DNA of 7,233 bases from Bacteroidota bacterium (GTDB lineage Bacteria; Bacteroidota; Ignavibacteria; Ignavibacteriales; Ignavibacteriaceae). Of this stretch, positions 6,235 through 7,233 are shown in pieces. The notes under the pieces were generated by a model. That model saw nothing but the letters and a program-made list of their open reading frames with translations. It was not told where the DNA came from and did not search any database. Every line of letters begins with the position of its first letter. Within the stretch, counting starts at the first letter, position 1. Both the position numbers and the translations under genes were made by a program. The DNA is taken from the NCBI GenBank assembly GCA_021793635.1, contig JAJYSI010000163.1:1-7233 (forward strand), written 5' to 3'.

Positions 6235-6843
6235 TTAAATTGATGCGGGTTCCATTTGCATTTTATCGGAGTACGGTTGGCATTTTGAGATGTTGGCGTC
6301 AGGGTCGTCGATGAGGTAGTTTATTGCTTCATTAATTTTTAGAATCACTGGTATGCGGTGATGAATTGGTTTTATGAAATCGTTTGGAGATGCAGTGATT
6401 AAAGATGAAAATATGTTTTTATCTTTGTCTATATGGTAAAAGGGCGGGAACAAAAAGATTTCTTCATCCCGGAGAAATATTCTGTATGGGATTTTCTTTG
6501 TGCCTTCTTTTTTCCATTCGTAAAAGGCGGACATGGGGGCTAGCAACCGGTTCTTTTCAAATAAGCTAAGCCAGAATTTCTTTTCTTTTATTGTTTCAAT
6601 CCGGCTATTGAATATAAGCGGCGATCCGGCGCTGAATTTAATTCCCCAGTTTGTTTGCGATAGTTTATAACTTCTGTCATTATAGGTAATTGAAAGTATT
6701 TTATTGGTTGGGGCAATGTTAGTGAACTTTGTGGGTTTAAGTACAGGTTCAAGATTAAGTTCAGGTTCAAGGTCGATGTTTTGCCTTATTAAGGGTCTAA
6801 CTAAAGACTGAATTGATGGTTTTGTTTCGAAGCGTCCGCACAT
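6235..6843 (-). CDS. SRAP-domain protein (YedK/HMCES-like abasic-site shield)
   Basis: SRAP proteins crosslink covalently to abasic sites in single-stranded DNA through an N-terminal cysteine, protecting the lesion during replication. The 202-residue product begins MCGRF, so Cys2 becomes the reactive terminus after Met removal, which fixes the start. Other active-site residues are present: N79 in FNSRIET (with R81, E83), E109 in SAFYEW, and H161 in the HHRIPVIL motif. TNIAPTNK (41-48) and WGIKF (66-70) are also family marks. Two oddities stand out. Residues 25-36 (LEPELNLEPVLK) come from a hexanucleotide repeat and form a low-complexity linker. FPPFYHI at 132-138 replaces the usual AGLW-like strand. 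No Shine-Dalgarno is visible. It is the last gene before a non-coding right end; the regulator downstream on the same strand has its own promoter. Confidence 0.93.
   Translation of the reverse strand: MCGRFETKPSIQSLVRPLIRQNIDLEPELNLEPVLKPTKFTNIAPTNKILSITYNDRSYKLSQTNWGIKFSAGSPLIFNSRIETIKEKKFWLSLFEKNRLLAPMSAFYEWKKEGTKKIPYRIFLRDEEIFLFPPFYHIDKDKNIFSSLITASPNDFIKPIHHRIPVILKINEAINYLIDDPDANISKCQPYSDKMQMEPASI
6735..6776. repeat. Hexanucleotide-period repeat inside the SRAP gene
   Basis: On the plus strand this reads as seven degenerate 6-base units: GTTTAA, GTACAG, GTTCAA, GATTAA, GTTCAG, GTTCAA, GGTCGA. CAGGTTCAAG occurs exactly twice, 18 bases apart. It encodes the Leu-x dipeptide run at residues 25-36 of the SRAP protein. 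The unit resembles the tract just upstream of the gene. Confidence 0.7.
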
Positions 6844-6851
6844 GGTAATAA

Positions 6852-6881
6852 GTTTAAGTTTAAGATTAAGTTAAAGTTATA
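6852..6881. repeat. Hexanucleotide-period repeat just upstream of the SRAP start
   Basis: The five units are GTTTAA, GTTTAA, GATTAA, GTTAAA and GTTATA, starting 9 bases before the SRAP ATG. On the gene's strand this is a CTTAAN-type leader in the same codon phase as the gene, ended by an in-frame TAA, so it does not lengthen the protein. It occupies the place where a ribosome-binding site would be expected. Confidence 0.6.
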
Positions 6882-6998
6882 AAAACAATTTTGCAATTCA
6901 TTAAATGCAATAGGATTTGGTTTAAGCAATTTTTTTATTTTTCAATCATATAGATTTATTGATTTCATATTGTAGGACAAAAAATATTTATTTACTCC

Positions 6999-7027
6999 TT
7001 GACAAAACAAATTATAAAATTTAGATT
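6999..7027 (+). promoter_or_regulatory. Sigma70-like promoter of the candidate small RNA
   Basis: A perfect TTGACA (6999-7004) is followed, 17 bases later, by TAGATT (7022-7027), a 4-of-6 match to TATAAT. The predicted transcript start near 7033-7035 coincides with the first base-paired position of the RNA. An alternative -10, TAAAAT at 7015-7020, lacks as good a -35. Confidence 0.55.
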
Positions 7028-7031
7028 AGAA

Positions 7032-7115
7032 TTAACTCTTTCGAAGGGTTCTCCCCTGCCCTTTGAAGCAATCAGAGTTAAGCCCGGTGTCACCCCCATC
7101 GCCGGGCTTTTTTAT
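7032..7115 (+). ncRNA. Candidate small RNA with two C-rich hairpin loops
   Basis: No ORF is present, but the segment is densely structured and GC-richer than its surroundings. An outer 8-bp stem, TTAACTCT (7032-7039) with AGAGTTAA (7074-7081), encloses a 9-bp hairpin, TTCGAAGGG (7040-7048) with CCCTTTGAA (7059-7067), which has one G-U pair and the loop TTCTCCCCTG. The terminator hairpin follows with loop TCACCCCCAT. Both loops are 10 nt and C-rich, as in small RNAs that pair with Shine-Dalgarno sequences. A promoter sits directly upstream. It does not match tRNA, SRP RNA, 6S RNA or any riboswitch class I know. A leader or attenuator for a gene to the right of the window is the main alternative; at least 115 bases without a gene follow. 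Confidence 0.6.
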
Positions 7116-7118
7116 TTT
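7080..7118 (+). terminator. Strong intrinsic terminator ending the candidate small RNA
   Basis: AAGCCCGGTG (7080-7089) pairs with CGCCGGGCTT (7100-7109), with one G-U pair and a 10-base loop. The run TTTTTTATTTT (7108-7118) overlaps and follows it. On the opposite strand no T-run follows the hairpin, so it works only for plus-strand transcription. No plus-strand protein gene lies upstream in this part of the window. Confidence 0.88.
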
Positions 7119-7233
7119 AAATTGGGAATTTATTGCGTATTGAAATGAAATATTAAAAAACGGCCATAAATAATTTTTATTGGTTTTTAATAATTCATTC
7201 ATTATTTTATTATAGTTATTATTTTTATTAATT

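Larger units (their letters stand above)
6844..7233. other. Gene-free right end: SRAP upstream region, candidate small RNA, AT-rich tail
   Basis: This 390-base stretch has no protein-coding gene on either strand. It holds the hexanucleotide tract (6852-6881), about 115 bases of AT-rich sequence that must contain the SRAP promoter though no convincing -35/-10 pair was found, and the small-RNA unit (6999-7118). The final 115 bases are AT-rich sequence in which I see no structure. Confidence 0.7.

Noticed and set aside
6588..6770. 60-residue minus-strand frame inside the SRAP gene
   Set aside because: It is an alternative frame of the SRAP coding region; its Leu/Asn-rich start is a by-product of the hexanucleotide repeat.
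6893..6915. TTGCA...TGCAA inverted repeat upstream of the SRAP gene
   Set aside because: It has only five perfect pairs around an AT-rich centre; I found no SOS-box-like CTGT-N8-ACAG pattern or promoter tied to it.
7032..7115. tRNA, SRP RNA or known riboswitch at the right end
   Set aside because: There is no cloverleaf or T-loop, no SRP GGAAGCA tip context, and no conserved core I recognise from known riboswitch classes.
1..7233. CRISPR array or transposase gene
   Set aside because: There are no regularly spaced identical repeats of CRISPR length and no transposase or integrase-like protein in any frame.

Overview
This is an AT-rich bacterial window with short intergenic gaps and few strong Shine-Dalgarno sites. 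Gene content and protein style (bacterial OPT transporter, bacterial-type ProRS with an inserted editing domain, DUF433/DUF5615 pair) would suit a free-living member of the Bacteroidota/Ignavibacteriota neighbourhood. That placement is an impression from the proteins, not a demonstrated result.

Layout. Positions 1-1895 (+) hold an OPT-family transporter cut off by the left edge; its frame is open to base 3, so the ATG at 57 is internal. Facing it on the minus strand is a two-gene type II toxin-antitoxin module: DUF433 antitoxin (2294-2518), then DUF5615 PIN-like toxin (1974-2297), joined by an ATGA overlap. A sigma70-like promoter and an overlapping palindrome lie upstream. Next, on the minus strand, is proS (2682-4370), complete. 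The gap between proS and the following operon holds a small element with imperfect 19-bp inverted ends around a degenerate GCG-containing tandem repeat (4483-4574).

Positions 4625-6123 (-) form an operon in which a short YtrA-type GntR regulator precedes a DUF1648/DUF5808 multi-pass membrane protein, with a 1-base TAATG overlap. Its promoter (TTGATT-N17-TATATT) sits inside a large nested palindrome, which suggests autoregulation. Positions 6235-6843 (-) encode an SRAP/YedK-HMCES protein with its catalytic Cys2, Asn, Glu and His in place. A hexanucleotide-repeat tract lies in its coding region, and a related tract lies just upstream of its start.

The right end (6844-7233) has no protein gene. 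It carries the most striking unexplained signal: a plus-strand promoter (TTGACA-N17-TAGATT) followed at once by a compact two-hairpin RNA ending in a strong intrinsic terminator. Both hairpins expose a 10-nt C-rich loop. This looks like an independently transcribed small RNA of about 80 nt that could bind G-rich ribosome-binding sites. The remaining 115 bases are AT-rich with nothing recognisable.

The genes do not form one pathway. They are housekeeping (proS), transport (OPT), DNA damage protection (SRAP) and two small regulatory or stress modules.
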